A stretch of DNA of 64,000 nucleotides, from the NCBI RefSeq assembly GCF_018986915.1, contig NZ_CP076723.1:3769501-3833500 (forward strand), in the 5' to 3' direction. The DNA is from Geomonas oryzisoli (GTDB lineage: Bacteria > Desulfobacterota > Desulfuromonadia > Geobacterales > Geobacteraceae). The translations under genes were made by a program, and so were the position numbers. Shown in pieces: positions 27,187 to 37,300 of this stretch. How positions within the stretch are numbered: the stretch's first letter is position 1; every line of letters begins with the position of its first letter. The notes beneath the pieces are model-generated. The model saw only the letters and a program-made list of their open reading frames with translations, ran no database searches and was not told the DNA's origin.

Positions 27187-29634
27187 TTAGTACACGCCGC
27201 CCAGACCGTTACTGCTATTGCTCATGTCATTGCCGCAGGTGCCGCCGGTACCGGTGCACGTCGAGGGCGAGGAGATGGTGTCGCCTACTGCCGACTTGGG
27301 CGACCAGTTGCTCAGGGTGTTGCGTATGAAGGCGTACGGCCTGTTGCCGCCGGACCACTTGGAGCCGACGGTACCTACTACCCTGTCATTGAAGCCGTGC
27401 GCCTCTTCCATGCGCAGCGGACGAGCGACGCTGGTAGCCGAGTAGGTCGCGCCGACAACGCCGTAGCCGTGGCAGTAGGAGCAGTTGTTGAAGGTCGTGG
27501 TGCCCATGTTGCTCTTGCCGACGGTGAACGCGGAGCCGGTACCATGCTGCGTGGAGGTTGTCGCGTACTTGGTCGCGTGGCAGTTGACGCAGAGGTTGGT
27601 CGTAGCGGTGGTTCCCGCGGCCCTGATCGGACCACGCAGGGTGACCGCTCCGCCGTGCGCAGTGACCGTGGCGGTCTGCACGCCGGTCTGCCCCAGGGTT
27701 GCATGGCAGTCCCAGCAGGACATCAGCGGCCCGTACTGGGTGTTGTTTCCGTTGGTCTTGGTGACGCCGCTGTAGGGAGCCACCATCTGGGCGCCCTGCA
27801 CGTAGCTGTTGTTCTGCTTGCCGATGACCGGATGGTAGGAAGCGTTGGTGGTCGTGAAGCCGGCCACGACGTTGACGACGTTACCAGAACCGTTGCTGTT
27901 GAAGGGAGCAACATGGCCGGTGATGGCAACGCCGAAGGGACGCATCGGGGTGCCGGTCGTCGGCACATTGGCGTTGGCGTTGGTGGCGCCCCCAGCGTCA
28001 TGGCACTTGAGGCAGTGGTTCTGCTGGATAGCGGCGATGATCAGCCAGTTCGGGTCGTTTTCGAGAAGTACGCCGAGATTGCGGCTGAACTGGGTGAACT
28101 GGACGTCGGTCGTCCCTTCGACGTACGCTCCCGGAGTCGCACCGTTCCAGGTGACGTTCTTGATGTTGTTCCCGGTGTCCGGGTCGCGCAGGTTGATGTA
28201 GCCGTTGCCGTGCACCGCGGTGGTCTTGCCGGTGGTCTTGTCGCCTTCCATGTGGCAGACAATGCAGTCGGCGGCATTGACGACGGTGTTGGCCGGGGTG
28301 CCGCCGTTGGTGGAGCGCTTGTGGCTCCAGGTGCTCTTCATCTCGGCGACCACGTTCCTGCGGGTGGTCGGTCCGCCCAGGGCCTGGGTGGCAGCCGAAG
28401 TATTGAGAACTCCGTTGTGGCAGGAGACGCAGTTGAACACGGACACTCCCCAGATGGCGTTGCCGTGGCAGGAAACGGTCGAACAGGTGCTCCCGGCCAC
28501 GTTGTAGGCATAGGTAAAGGTAGTTCCCGTCTTGGCGACAACGCTGTAGCTGCCGGCAGCGTGATTTGCCGTAGTGGCGATGGTGGTGCCGTCGGTGGTG
28601 GTCGCGTTATGGCAGACGTCGCAGGTCTTGGAGGCGTGCGACGCGTGGCTGTTCATCTTCGGCTCGGCCGCCGTGTACACCACGACCCTGACGCAGTCGA
28701 TCTGGATGTTGGAGGCGGTGGTGTCGTTGTCCTTCACGATGACGCCGAAGTTGGCCGCCTGCAGGTCAGCAACGGTCCAGGTGGTGCCCCAGAGGTCGGT
28801 CGGAGTCGTGTTGACCGTGACCCATCCGTCGGTGGTCGGCATGGTGGCGGTTTTCGCTGTACCGGCAATGGTGGTGTTGCCGGTCTTGGTGAGCGCCACG
28901 TTGATGAGGCCCGAGGCAGCGAGACCGTGCACCGAGACGGAGATGCCGGTGATGGTATCGCCGGTAGTCAGTCCTGCGCCAGTGAGGTTGAAGGTGGTCA
29001 GCACCAGCGGCTGCTGGGTGGTGGTGTTGTAGACCGCGTAGAGGCCATCCTCCACCATGGCGTTGGTGCCGGTTGTCCAGCCGGTGCTGGTCGGGACGGC
29101 GGTGGGGTTAGCCCTGACGTTGGTATAGCTGGGTGCGCCCGTGGTCCCGCCGCTGCCGTGGCAGCTGGTGCAGGTGGTGCTCGTTCCCCAGTTCGGCGAA
29201 CTGCCGGTGGCAGCGGCCCCGGTGGCCACCGAGGTGCCGTCGGAGTGGCAGTAGGTGGCCGAGCAGGTTTGGCCTGCCAGGGCGTTGTTGGAGACCGCGA
29301 AGCTGGTCCCCTTGCCGTAGGTCGCACCGGTGTTGCCGTTGATCGGCACCGCCATGTCGATGTTGCCGTTGGAGTGGTTCGCAGCGGCGTTGTTCACGTG
29401 GCACTTGGTGCAGGCGTAGGCGTACTGCCCGGTGCCGGAACCCGCATGCTTGTTGTGCGAGCCGGGGAACTGGCCGACGGTGCCACCGACGCGGCTTGCG
29501 TTGTCCACCGGCGGGTTGCCGTGGCAGTCCACGCAGGTGAGCGCGGACGCCGTGCCGGGGATGCCGGCGCAGGCGGTTATCGCGCCTGCGACCAGCAGTA
29601 TCTTTCCATATTTCTCTTTAAAAACGTTCAGCAT
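27187..29634 (-). CDS. Secreted multiheme cytochrome c, 12 heme motifs
   Basis: The 815 residues comprise a signal peptide (ending near GTASA), four heme motifs (CVDCH, CTKCH, CSATYCH, CTSCH), a heme-free beta-rich insert (about residues 165-335) and eight more motifs (CDVCH, CSTVSCH, CVSCH, CIVCH, CLKCH, CWDCH, CVNCH, CSYCH). Ten are CXXCH and two CX4CH. CX4CH followed by CXXCH is the domain I recall as TIGR01904, abundant in Geobacter. The insert resembles a jelly-roll or carbohydrate-binding fold. It is the last of five cytochrome genes, 26 bases behind its neighbour. I chose the ATG at 29634 (GGAGG upstream). Confidence 0.92.
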   Translation of the reverse strand: MLNVFKEKYGKILLVAGAITACAGIPGTASALTCVDCHGNPPVDNASRVGGTVGQFPGSHNKHAGSGTGQYAYACTKCHVNNAAANHSNGNIDMAVPINGNTGATYGKGTSFAVSNNALAGQTCSATYCHSDGTSVATGAAATGSSPNWGTSTTCTSCHGSGGTTGAPSYTNVRANPTAVPTSTGWTTGTNAMVEDGLYAVYNTTTQQPLVLTTFNLTGAGLTTGDTITGISVSVHGLAASGLINVALTKTGNTTIAGTAKTATMPTTDGWVTVNTTPTDLWGTTWTVADLQAANFGVIVKDNDTTASNIQIDCVRVVVYTAAEPKMNSHASHASKTCDVCHNATTTDGTTIATTANHAAGSYSVVAKTGTTFTYAYNVAGSTCSTVSCHGNAIWGVSVFNCVSCHNGVLNTSAATQALGGPTTRRNVVAEMKSTWSHKRSTNGGTPANTVVNAADCIVCHMEGDKTTGKTTAVHGNGYINLRDPDTGNNIKNVTWNGATPGAYVEGTTDVQFTQFSRNLGVLLENDPNWLIIAAIQQNHCLKCHDAGGATNANANVPTTGTPMRPFGVAITGHVAPFNSNGSGNVVNVVAGFTTTNASYHPVIGKQNNSYVQGAQMVAPYSGVTKTNGNNTQYGPLMSCWDCHATLGQTGVQTATVTAHGGAVTLRGPIRAAGTTATTNLCVNCHATKYATTSTQHGTGSAFTVGKSNMGTTTFNNCSYCHGYGVVGATYSATSVARPLRMEEAHGFNDRVVGTVGSKWSGGNRPYAFIRNTLSNWSPKSAVGDTISSPSTCTGTGGTCGNDMSNSSNGLGGVY

Positions 29635-29660
29635 TATATCTGCCTCCCCCCGCTTGGAAA

Positions 29661-32600
29661 CTACCAGGACGGCGTCTCTTTGTAATGGCAATCAACGTTG
29701 GAGCAGGTCTTCGGCTTGATCGAGGACGCTACCCCGACTGTGCCGTTGTAGACCGGCAGCAGGCCGCCGAACTGGCGGGCCGGCGTGATGGAGATGGTGC
29801 GCCCGGTGCCGGGGATGGCTTCGCCCATGTTGTGGGAGGCGCCATTATGGCATACGCCGCAGACCTGTGTCCATGAGGAACCTGCGCCGAAGGCGTCGGA
29901 GGTCGCGGTCAGCGTCACGTTGTAGCGCGTCTTCAGGTACGCGATGTGCTTCTCGTGGGCGCCCTTGCCGGTGATCACGCCGGAGCGCTCGGGGAAGGCA
30001 GACCAGGTGCCGACGTCGTAGCCGTGGCAGGTATCGCAGTTGCCGGCCCCGAACTTGATGCCGTCCATGTGGCGGCGGCCGGCCACGGTGCCGCTGCCGT
30101 CGCCGTTGTGGCCGTGGCAGCCGGAGCAGTCGGTGGTGTCGGTGTTCATGCCGTTGTGCGTGCCGGCCGGCTCGAACCCGGTGACGCCCGGGACCTTGTG
30201 GCAGACCTGGCAGTTGGCGACCGACTTGGTGCCGCTCACCACGTAGCCTGCGCTGGTCCAGGACGGGAACACCCCGCTCCCGGCGTTGGTGCTAAGCAGC
30301 GTGCCGCCGGTTGCTGCCGGGTTGTGGCAGTAGGTGTTGTTGCAGGTGGTGCCGCTGTAGGAGGCGGTCATCGCACCGTTTTTCGTCGCCAGCCCCTGGA
30401 ACACCGGGATGGAGTTGGAGTTGATGTGGCTGAAGTCGGTCGGCAGCGGGCCGTGGCAAGCCTGGCACGTGTAGTCGATCGTCGAGTAGTTGCTGAAACC
30501 GTTCAGCCGCTTCAAGTGAGCCTGGTGCGCACCGACCTTGGGATCGTTGCTGACCTGGCCGATGCCGGTCAGGGTGCCGGTGAGCCCGTTTGCGTTTCTG
30601 GGCGGCGCCACCACGTAGCGGTTGTCCGGGGTGATGGTGGCGGTCTCGGTGCCGTGGCAGCCGGTGCAGCCAAGGCCCGCGACGCTGAAGCCCTTGCTGT
30701 GCTTGTGGCAGCCGATGCAGTCCTTGACACCGTCGGTGCCGAAGTGGTTGCCAAGAGTAGCGGTGGTCGCGTAGGGATGCGCCTTGGTACCGTTTGCGCT
30801 GGCTGCGTCGTAGGTATGGCAGATCTCGCAGATCTTGTCCGAGCTTGTCCTCGGTGTAGCGCCGCTGTCCCAGCCCGGAACCGGCTGGCTCTTGTCGGTG
30901 CCGGTGAGCCGCCTGTAGTTGATCGGCTGTCCGGCACCCGGGAGCTGCCCCTTGCTGGTGTCGGGCGCGGTAACGGTCTCGCGGATGCGGTTCACGTTGC
31001 GGGTCGCGGCGCCGCCCTGCACGTGGCAGGTGGTGCAGTCGAACTCGCCGTAGCGAGCACCCGGGATACCCCAGCCGCCGTTGGCGCTCCACTTGGTGGA
31101 GCTGGTGCTGTCCGAGTTGTGCAGCATCGGGTTGTTCACCGTCGAGGTGACCACCTTATTGGCGGGCGCCGTATGCGATACCGCGGAAACGGCCACAGTG
31201 GTTTTGTTGTTCACGTTCTTGGCCGCAGTCGACTTGGCGGAGACGGTGAGGGTCACCGAGCCGAGCTGGCCCGAACCGAGCGAGATGCTGGGTGCGCTGA
31301 AGCTGGACGCATTGAAGTCGGTGGAGTTGGTCTCCGACGGGATGGCCAGGTTGTAGGTAACGGCGCTGCAACCGGCACCGGAATCGGTGTTCTTCACGGT
31401 AACGGTGTACTTCATGGTACCGCCGCGGTTCAGGTAGCCGGAGTCGGGGCCGACGATCAGCAACGGGGTCTTCGGCGTGCACGCCACCACGTTGAGGGTG
31501 GTCTGTACGTTGCCGGTGCTCACCTGGGCATGGTAGGCATCGGCGCTGCTGAAGGCCCACGTCTTGCTCACGCCGCTGATGTGGTCCGGGGTCGCCTTGA
31601 CGGTCACGGTGGTGGTGACCTGGCCGCCCGGCGGCAGGGTCACCGACGGAGAAGCCACGGTCGGCGGATCGAACACGTCAAGGGCGTCAATGTCGGAAAC
31701 GCCGAGGTTGAAGGTCGTGGTGCCGCACCCGCCGTAGTCGTTGTTGATCACCTTCAGGTTGTAGACCGAGGTGCCGCCGTCTGCGGAAATGGTGGAGGCG
31801 ATGCCGCCGGTTGCGGTCAGCAGGGTCAGGGTCGGGTCGTTGCGCACGCAAGCCGCACCGGTGGTGAAGGTCATGGGCGTGGTCAACGCCGTCTGGTTGC
31901 CCAGGCTATCCTTGGCCCTTACCTGCCAGGTGTAGGTGGTGCCGTAGCCAAGACCGGCCGGTGCCCAGTTGTTGGCGGCGATCCACCCGGAGTTGGCGTT
32001 GAAAGTCGCGCCGTCGGTGATGGTGAAGTAGTAGGTAACGCCACCCACGCCGGCATCGGTTGCGGTCGATGCCTGCAGCGCCACGTTGAGCGGCTGGTCG
32101 GTGGAGGTGTCCACCGGCGATACCGCGGTGAGGCCGGTCGGCGCGGTGGCGTCGACCTGCACCGTGCGGGTGAGCCCGGAGAGTGCGGAGACGTTGCCCG
32201 CGGCGTCCTTCACCCAGGGGTAGAGAGTATAGGTGCCATCAGCGGCCACGGTGTAGGTGGTCGGTGCGGTGGCGCTCCACCCTGCCGCACCGGCGGCGGG
32301 CTGGGTGCTGGTGGTAGTGATCAGGTAGCGGGACACCGAGGTGCCCACATCGGTGCCGGTCAGTGCCGCGATGGGGATGTTACGGCTGCCCGACGGGGTG
32401 TTGACGGTGAAGGTGGCGACGGTCGGAGCGGTCATGTCGACCACCACCGTGACCGGGGTGGCGTACAGCGGGGAGACGTTGCCGCCGCCGTCCTTGGCCC
32501 ACGGATAGAGGGTATAGGTGCCGGCCGCGGCCACCGTGTAGCTGGTGGGCGCGGTAGAGGTCCACGCCGCGTCGGTGGCAAGCGGAGCGGTCGAGCTGGT

Positions 32601-34277
32601 GGTGATCATGTAGCCCGCGACACCGCTGCCGCCCACGTTGTCTGTGGCGCCGAAGGAGGTGATCGGCACCGTGAGGGTATTCACCGGGGTGGTGGCGGCG
32701 AAGCCAGCATTGACGGTCGGTGCCACGGCGTCGGAACTCAAGGGCGTGAGCCCCGCGGTCCAGACATCGGTAGCGTTGTAGTAGTTGGTGTAGCTGTCGT
32801 ATTCGAAAATCTTGTAGTAGTAGGTGGTGCCGGCCACCAGTCCCAGGCTGTCGGGGACGGTAGTGGCGTTGCCCACGTAGCGAACGGTGCCGCCGCTGCC
32901 GAATGCCGCGCCGAGGCCGTAGGTCGTGCCGTCCACAGGCTTCGTGGTGTCGGTCTTGGCGCCAGCGTAACGGATGATGATCACGTTCTGCCCGGGGGTA
33001 CCGTAGGTCCAGTTGAGCGTGATGGTAGTGCTCGTCGCCGTATTGGTCCCCCAGGTGGAGGCGTTGTGGGTGTTGATGAGCGTCAGCGTGGTGTCGGCGG
33101 TGTCGCTGCCGGCCATCACGTTGCCGCTGGTCAGTGCGGTCACGCGCGCCGTGGTTGCCGTGTTGCCCGAGGGAGCCCCGGCCGCACGGGTCTTGTAGGT
33201 GACCAGGATCTTGTAGCTTGCCGAGGTGTTGGTCACCGGAATGGCGGTGCCGCCCGAGAAGGTCCAGGTATCGGAGCCGGGGTTGTTCACCGTGCTGAAG
33301 TACTGGGTGGTGCCGGCCTCGTTCCAGATCTGCATGGAGTCGATGGCCGCGTTGTTGGTGGTGGTGACGGTGAGGCCGGTCACCGTATCGGTGGTGCCGG
33401 CGGAGCCGGTCACCAGCGAGAAGCCGTCTATCTTCTGGCTGGCGGCGCCCGGAGCCACGTTGGCGGTGGTGCCGATTGTGCCGTTGCCAAGGGTAGTCGT
33501 GGCAGGGCTGAGTCCGATGACGGCAAACCCGTATCTTGCGCTGGTCCAGGTCGGGAGCGGATTCTCGGTACCGCTGGCTGTGATAGCCTTGGAGCCGACG
33601 GCATCCTCGTACAGGGTACTGTTGGCAGTGTCGAAGTGCTCCGTGTAACCAGCGGGGAGGGAAGCTGTCAAGGCGCCGTTTACGTTGGAGCCGTAGATGG
33701 CCGTACCGCCGGCGGTGACGTTGATGGTGCCACTGGTCGGGGTGGTGGCCGAAGTGTCCGAAGCGACAGCGCGGGAACCCGTTGTGGGGGTCCCCTGATT
33801 AACATTGGAGTAGAAGGCGGCGGAGAGGCCGACGCCGGACGACGGCGTCGAGTTCCAGGTCACGGTGATGGACGGGGTGGTCCCCGTCGCGGCCGCGATG
33901 CCGGTTTCCTTCAGGTACCCGAACCATACCTTCTGGCGGCTGGTGGTGTCGGTCGCCACGATCTTCGTGAGCGCCTGCCCGCCGTAGCTGACCGTCGGGG
34001 TGAAGGTGGTTATGGCCGTGCTGTACTCCGCCACCACCTTGACCACCAAGAGGCGGTTGCTCCCAGCCCCCTTGGCCAGCGTCATGGCTGGCAAGGTCGA
34101 GGTGGTGCCGGTGCCGAGGATAGCCCACTGGGTGCTAACCGCTACCGCGGCCTGGGCGTCCTTCGCCTGCTTCATCTGGAAAAGGAGCACGGTCGCCAAC
34201 ATGGTGAACATCGCGATCAGGCAGGCTTTCGCACCCCACCCCATACCCCTGATATTTTTAACGATCACTTTTCCCAT
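29661..34277 (-). CDS. Giant adhesin-like protein with C-terminal cytochrome, 11 heme motifs
   Basis: This 1538-residue protein has an N-terminal membrane/signal segment (about 16-35, then AQAA). About 1040 residues of repeated beta-sandwich domains follow, resembling fibronectin type III and Ig-like modules (for example the paired blocks ending YTLYPWAKDGGGN and YTLYPWVKDAAGN). The C-terminal 455 residues carry 11 heme motifs from about residue 1081: nine CXXCH, plus CNNTYCH and CSNVDCH as CX4CH. An extended stalk presenting a cytochrome head or base is the natural reading. It ends in TPSW right after its last motif, like the ends of the 27- and 24-heme proteins. Confidence 0.9.
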   Translation of the reverse strand: MGKVIVKNIRGMGWGAKACLIAMFTMLATVLLFQMKQAKDAQAAVAVSTQWAILGTGTTSTLPAMTLAKGAGSNRLLVVKVVAEYSTAITTFTPTVSYGGQALTKIVATDTTSRQKVWFGYLKETGIAAATGTTPSITVTWNSTPSSGVGLSAAFYSNVNQGTPTTGSRAVASDTSATTPTSGTINVTAGGTAIYGSNVNGALTASLPAGYTEHFDTANSTLYEDAVGSKAITASGTENPLPTWTSARYGFAVIGLSPATTTLGNGTIGTTANVAPGAASQKIDGFSLVTGSAGTTDTVTGLTVTTTNNAAIDSMQIWNEAGTTQYFSTVNNPGSDTWTFSGGTAIPVTNTSASYKILVTYKTRAAGAPSGNTATTARVTALTSGNVMAGSDTADTTLTLINTHNASTWGTNTATSTTITLNWTYGTPGQNVIIIRYAGAKTDTTKPVDGTTYGLGAAFGSGGTVRYVGNATTVPDSLGLVAGTTYYYKIFEYDSYTNYYNATDVWTAGLTPLSSDAVAPTVNAGFAATTPVNTLTVPITSFGATDNVGGSGVAGYMITTSSTAPLATDAAWTSTAPTSYTVAAAGTYTLYPWAKDGGGNVSPLYATPVTVVVDMTAPTVATFTVNTPSGSRNIPIAALTGTDVGTSVSRYLITTTSTQPAAGAAGWSATAPTTYTVAADGTYTLYPWVKDAAGNVSALSGLTRTVQVDATAPTGLTAVSPVDTSTDQPLNVALQASTATDAGVGGVTYYFTITDGATFNANSGWIAANNWAPAGLGYGTTYTWQVRAKDSLGNQTALTTPMTFTTGAACVRNDPTLTLLTATGGIASTISADGGTSVYNLKVINNDYGGCGTTTFNLGVSDIDALDVFDPPTVASPSVTLPPGGQVTTTVTVKATPDHISGVSKTWAFSSADAYHAQVSTGNVQTTLNVVACTPKTPLLIVGPDSGYLNRGGTMKYTVTVKNTDSGAGCSAVTYNLAIPSETNSTDFNASSFSAPSISLGSGQLGSVTLTVSAKSTAAKNVNNKTTVAVSAVSHTAPANKVVTSTVNNPMLHNSDSTSSTKWSANGGWGIPGARYGEFDCTTCHVQGGAATRNVNRIRETVTAPDTSKGQLPGAGQPINYRRLTGTDKSQPVPGWDSGATPRTSSDKICEICHTYDAASANGTKAHPYATTATLGNHFGTDGVKDCIGCHKHSKGFSVAGLGCTGCHGTETATITPDNRYVVAPPRNANGLTGTLTGIGQVSNDPKVGAHQAHLKRLNGFSNYSTIDYTCQACHGPLPTDFSHINSNSIPVFQGLATKNGAMTASYSGTTCNNTYCHNPAATGGTLLSTNAGSGVFPSWTSAGYVVSGTKSVANCQVCHKVPGVTGFEPAGTHNGMNTDTTDCSGCHGHNGDGSGTVAGRRHMDGIKFGAGNCDTCHGYDVGTWSAFPERSGVITGKGAHEKHIAYLKTRYNVTLTATSDAFGAGSSWTQVCGVCHNGASHNMGEAIPGTGRTISITPARQFGGLLPVYNGTVGVASSIKPKTCSNVDCHYKETPSW

Positions 34278-34348
34278 GTCAGTTCACCTGCCTTTGCATT
34301 CGATGTGTCTTGGTTGCTTGCATCAGTGTGATACACATTCATGCCCCC

Positions 34349-37300
34349 CTATTGCGGCAGCCCGACGTGGCAGGCTGCGCAGGCCAGCGGCCCCTTGGTG
34401 CGCCACTCCATCTGCGTGCCGTTGTGGCAGGCGACGGTGGAGCAGGTGCCGCCGACGTAGCTCGGGGTGGTCCGGGCCTGGTCGTAGGAAGCGGCGGTCT
34501 TGTAACCGTTCACGCGGGTCCAGGAGGTGTAGATCGACTGGACAGCGTCGACACCCGGCCTGAGCTGCGCCTTGGACTTGATGTTGAACGGACTCATGAA
34601 CACCACGTCGACGTCGCCGTTGATGTGGGTCTGGTTGGTTGCCAGTACCTGCAGGTTGCCTTTGAGCGGTGCCGAGCTGCCGTGGCAGCTGGAGCAGGCG
34701 TTACCCTTGTCGTTGTACGACACGGTGACGGTCGCGTTGTGGCACAGGTTGCAGCTGAAGGTGGTCGAGGTGTTCGGGTCGCCGTGTGCGGCGCCGGAGC
34801 CGACCCCGCCTGCAACCGGGATCCTCGCGCTGTAGCCGTCGAAGATGTCGGCGTAGTGGTTGCCGATCACGTGACGACCGTGGGCCGCGGAACCTTCCTT
34901 GCCGCCGCTGTTCGGCGAGTTGCCGTGGCACTGGGCGCATCTGTCGACGCTGCCCCACGGATCGGTTGCGTACCAGTTCGGAGTGGTCTGGAACGTGTAC
35001 TGGTTAGTGGTCTCGGAAACGAAGCCGTTGGAGTGGCAGTACACGTTGGAGCAGACCACGTTGCTACCCATGGTGTAGCTGACGACCCAGGGGCCGCCCG
35101 CCTTGTTCTTGGTCTTGACGGTGCCGGCCAGGCTGTGGCTCGGGTCGAGGTCGAGCTCGACGGTACCGTTTTTATGCGTGCCCGAATCCATCGGGTGACA
35201 GAAGCCGCAGCCGTATTTCGGGAAGCCGTCCTTGTACTCGATGGAGTAGATCCAGGAGGTGTCGATGAAGTCCCCGTTGGAAAGCTTCTTACTGGCAAGG
35301 AACAGTTCCGCGTCGGTATGCATCTTGTGGGCGCCGATCAGCTCCTTGTTGACGCAGGTCGGGTCGTTCTGCGCGCAGGCGTTGACCGAGGAGTGGCAAC
35401 CGAGGCAGTCGTCGACGGTAACCTCGATGGTGCCGTCGAGGTGCTTGCTCTTGTCAACGAAAGCGACGTTAGACTGCGCCACGTGGTTGTGACACGCACT
35501 GCAGTTGGTGCTGGAGCTGTGCGGGTATGCCGGCGGGTAGCTGTGGCACTTGTTGCAGCCGGTGCCGCCCAGGTAGGCCGGGTCGTTCCACGACGGGGCG
35601 GAACCGGTACCCTGGGCCGAACCGTCTGCTTTCCTGAGACCTGCGTGGCAGTAGGTGTTGTTGCAGATCCTGCCGCTCGCGGTGTAGCTCGGCGCCATGT
35701 TGGCGCCCAGGGTGCCAGCCGTGATGCTCGGGCTGGTGGCCAGGGAGCCCCAGGTGAGGGTAGCCGGCAGGCCGTCCATGTGACCTGCCGCGTCAACCGT
35801 GGCCGGCACCGAGTGGCACTGGTCGCAGGTGATCGGGTTGGAGTAGTTGTGCGTGCCCGCCAGGTGCGACACGTGGGTGCCGACGTAGGGGCTCGCCGGG
35901 CTCCCCGCAGTATCCTTGAAGGTCGCCGAGGTGATGGCCGTGTTGGCCGAGCCGTGGCACTTCTCGCAGGTGGGCAGCGTCGTGGAGACGCCCCAGTTGC
36001 GGGTGGCGCGGCCATGGCAGGAGCTGGTGGAGCAGGTGCCGTAGCCGTCGCCGGGGGCGTTGTCCACCTGCTGCGAGTAGGTGGTGCCGGTCGCCTTGGC
36101 GGTGAAGGCGAGATTGATGGTGCCGTCGGCGTGGGATGCGCCGGTGGCGGATGCCGAGTAGCCGGTGCCGTGGCATATGGAGCAGCTGTACGCGGAGTCC
36201 ACCGTGTGGCGCTTGTGGCTCCCCAGGTTCAGGTCGTTGGCGTTCTCCTGCAGGGTCGACATATCCTTGTGGCAGGAGGCGCAGGTCATGGAGCCGTTGG
36301 CGCCCCAGCTCGGGTTGCCGAAGGTGGTAGCGGTTCCGTTGCCGCCCGGTGCCTGGACGTTGCTGTGGCAGTAGTTGGTGCAGGTCTTGGTGTCCTGTGC
36401 GTAGCTGCCGCCCATGGCGAAGTCGACGTCGCGGACCCGGTTCACGTGATTGGAGGAGTAGTCGCGCATCTTGAAGGCGACCCCCTGGTCTACGGTGGTG
36501 TTATGGCAGTTGGCGCACCCGCGGGAGTCAGTCATGGAAGCAGTGTGCTTCTCGTGGCTGTTGGCGGTTTTCAGCGTGCCGTCGTACTTGTTGGCGTAGT
36601 TCGGAGCGCCTGCTGCGCTGGTCCAGGTGGCCCCTGCCGCGCGACCGTGGCAGCCGTTGCAGGAGAGCTTCGCGTTGCCGCCCCAGGCCTTCTGGCCGGT
36701 CATGCTGACGAACACCGGCACCTGCTGGCCGGAGCTGTGGCAGTAGGCGTTGGAGCAGATGCCGGTCGACGTGCTGTAGCTCGAACGCCCACCCGCCTTG
36801 ACGCCGGAGTAGTCCTTGAAATTATCCAGGTGGCCGGTGCCGGTGACCACGGTGTTGCTGGCAAGCGATACGGTGAGCGCATGGCACTCGGCGCACATGA
36901 GGTTGTTGTCGCGCCCCATGGTCGTGTAGTTGTTCATGTGCGACTGGTGCTTGCCGGTCGCCATCATCGGGGTGCCCAGCCCTGCGGCGCCGCCGTGGCA
37001 GCCCGAGCAGTTGGCCGGCATATTGCCGCCCCATACCGGGGTCTGGGCCTGAACGCCGTTGCCGTTGGAGTGGCAGGAGTTGTAGCAGGTGCCGCCGTAG
37101 GTGCCGATCGGGTGCTTCGTGACCGGAGAGGCGCTGTAGTTGAGCGCCTCGACGGTGCCGTTGGCGTGGGAGAGGCCGCCCGAGACGCCGCTGGTCGCGC
37201 CGTTGTGGCACTTGTCGCAGCCGGTGCCCGGCTGTGCCAGGTGCTTCGCGTGGCTGCCGGTGGCCGGCGCGCCGTTGGCGGCGAAGGCGCCGGTCCCCTT

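Noticed and set aside
29946-34331. A 1461-codon open frame on the plus strand opposite the 11-heme protein, with similar long frames opposite the other cytochromes (34310-38257, 38882-41803, 42047-45397)
   Set aside because: They are antisense shadows of GC-rich repetitive coding DNA. Their translations are low-complexity Val/Ala/Gly/Arg strings with no signal or domain, while the minus strand has signal peptides and regular heme motifs.
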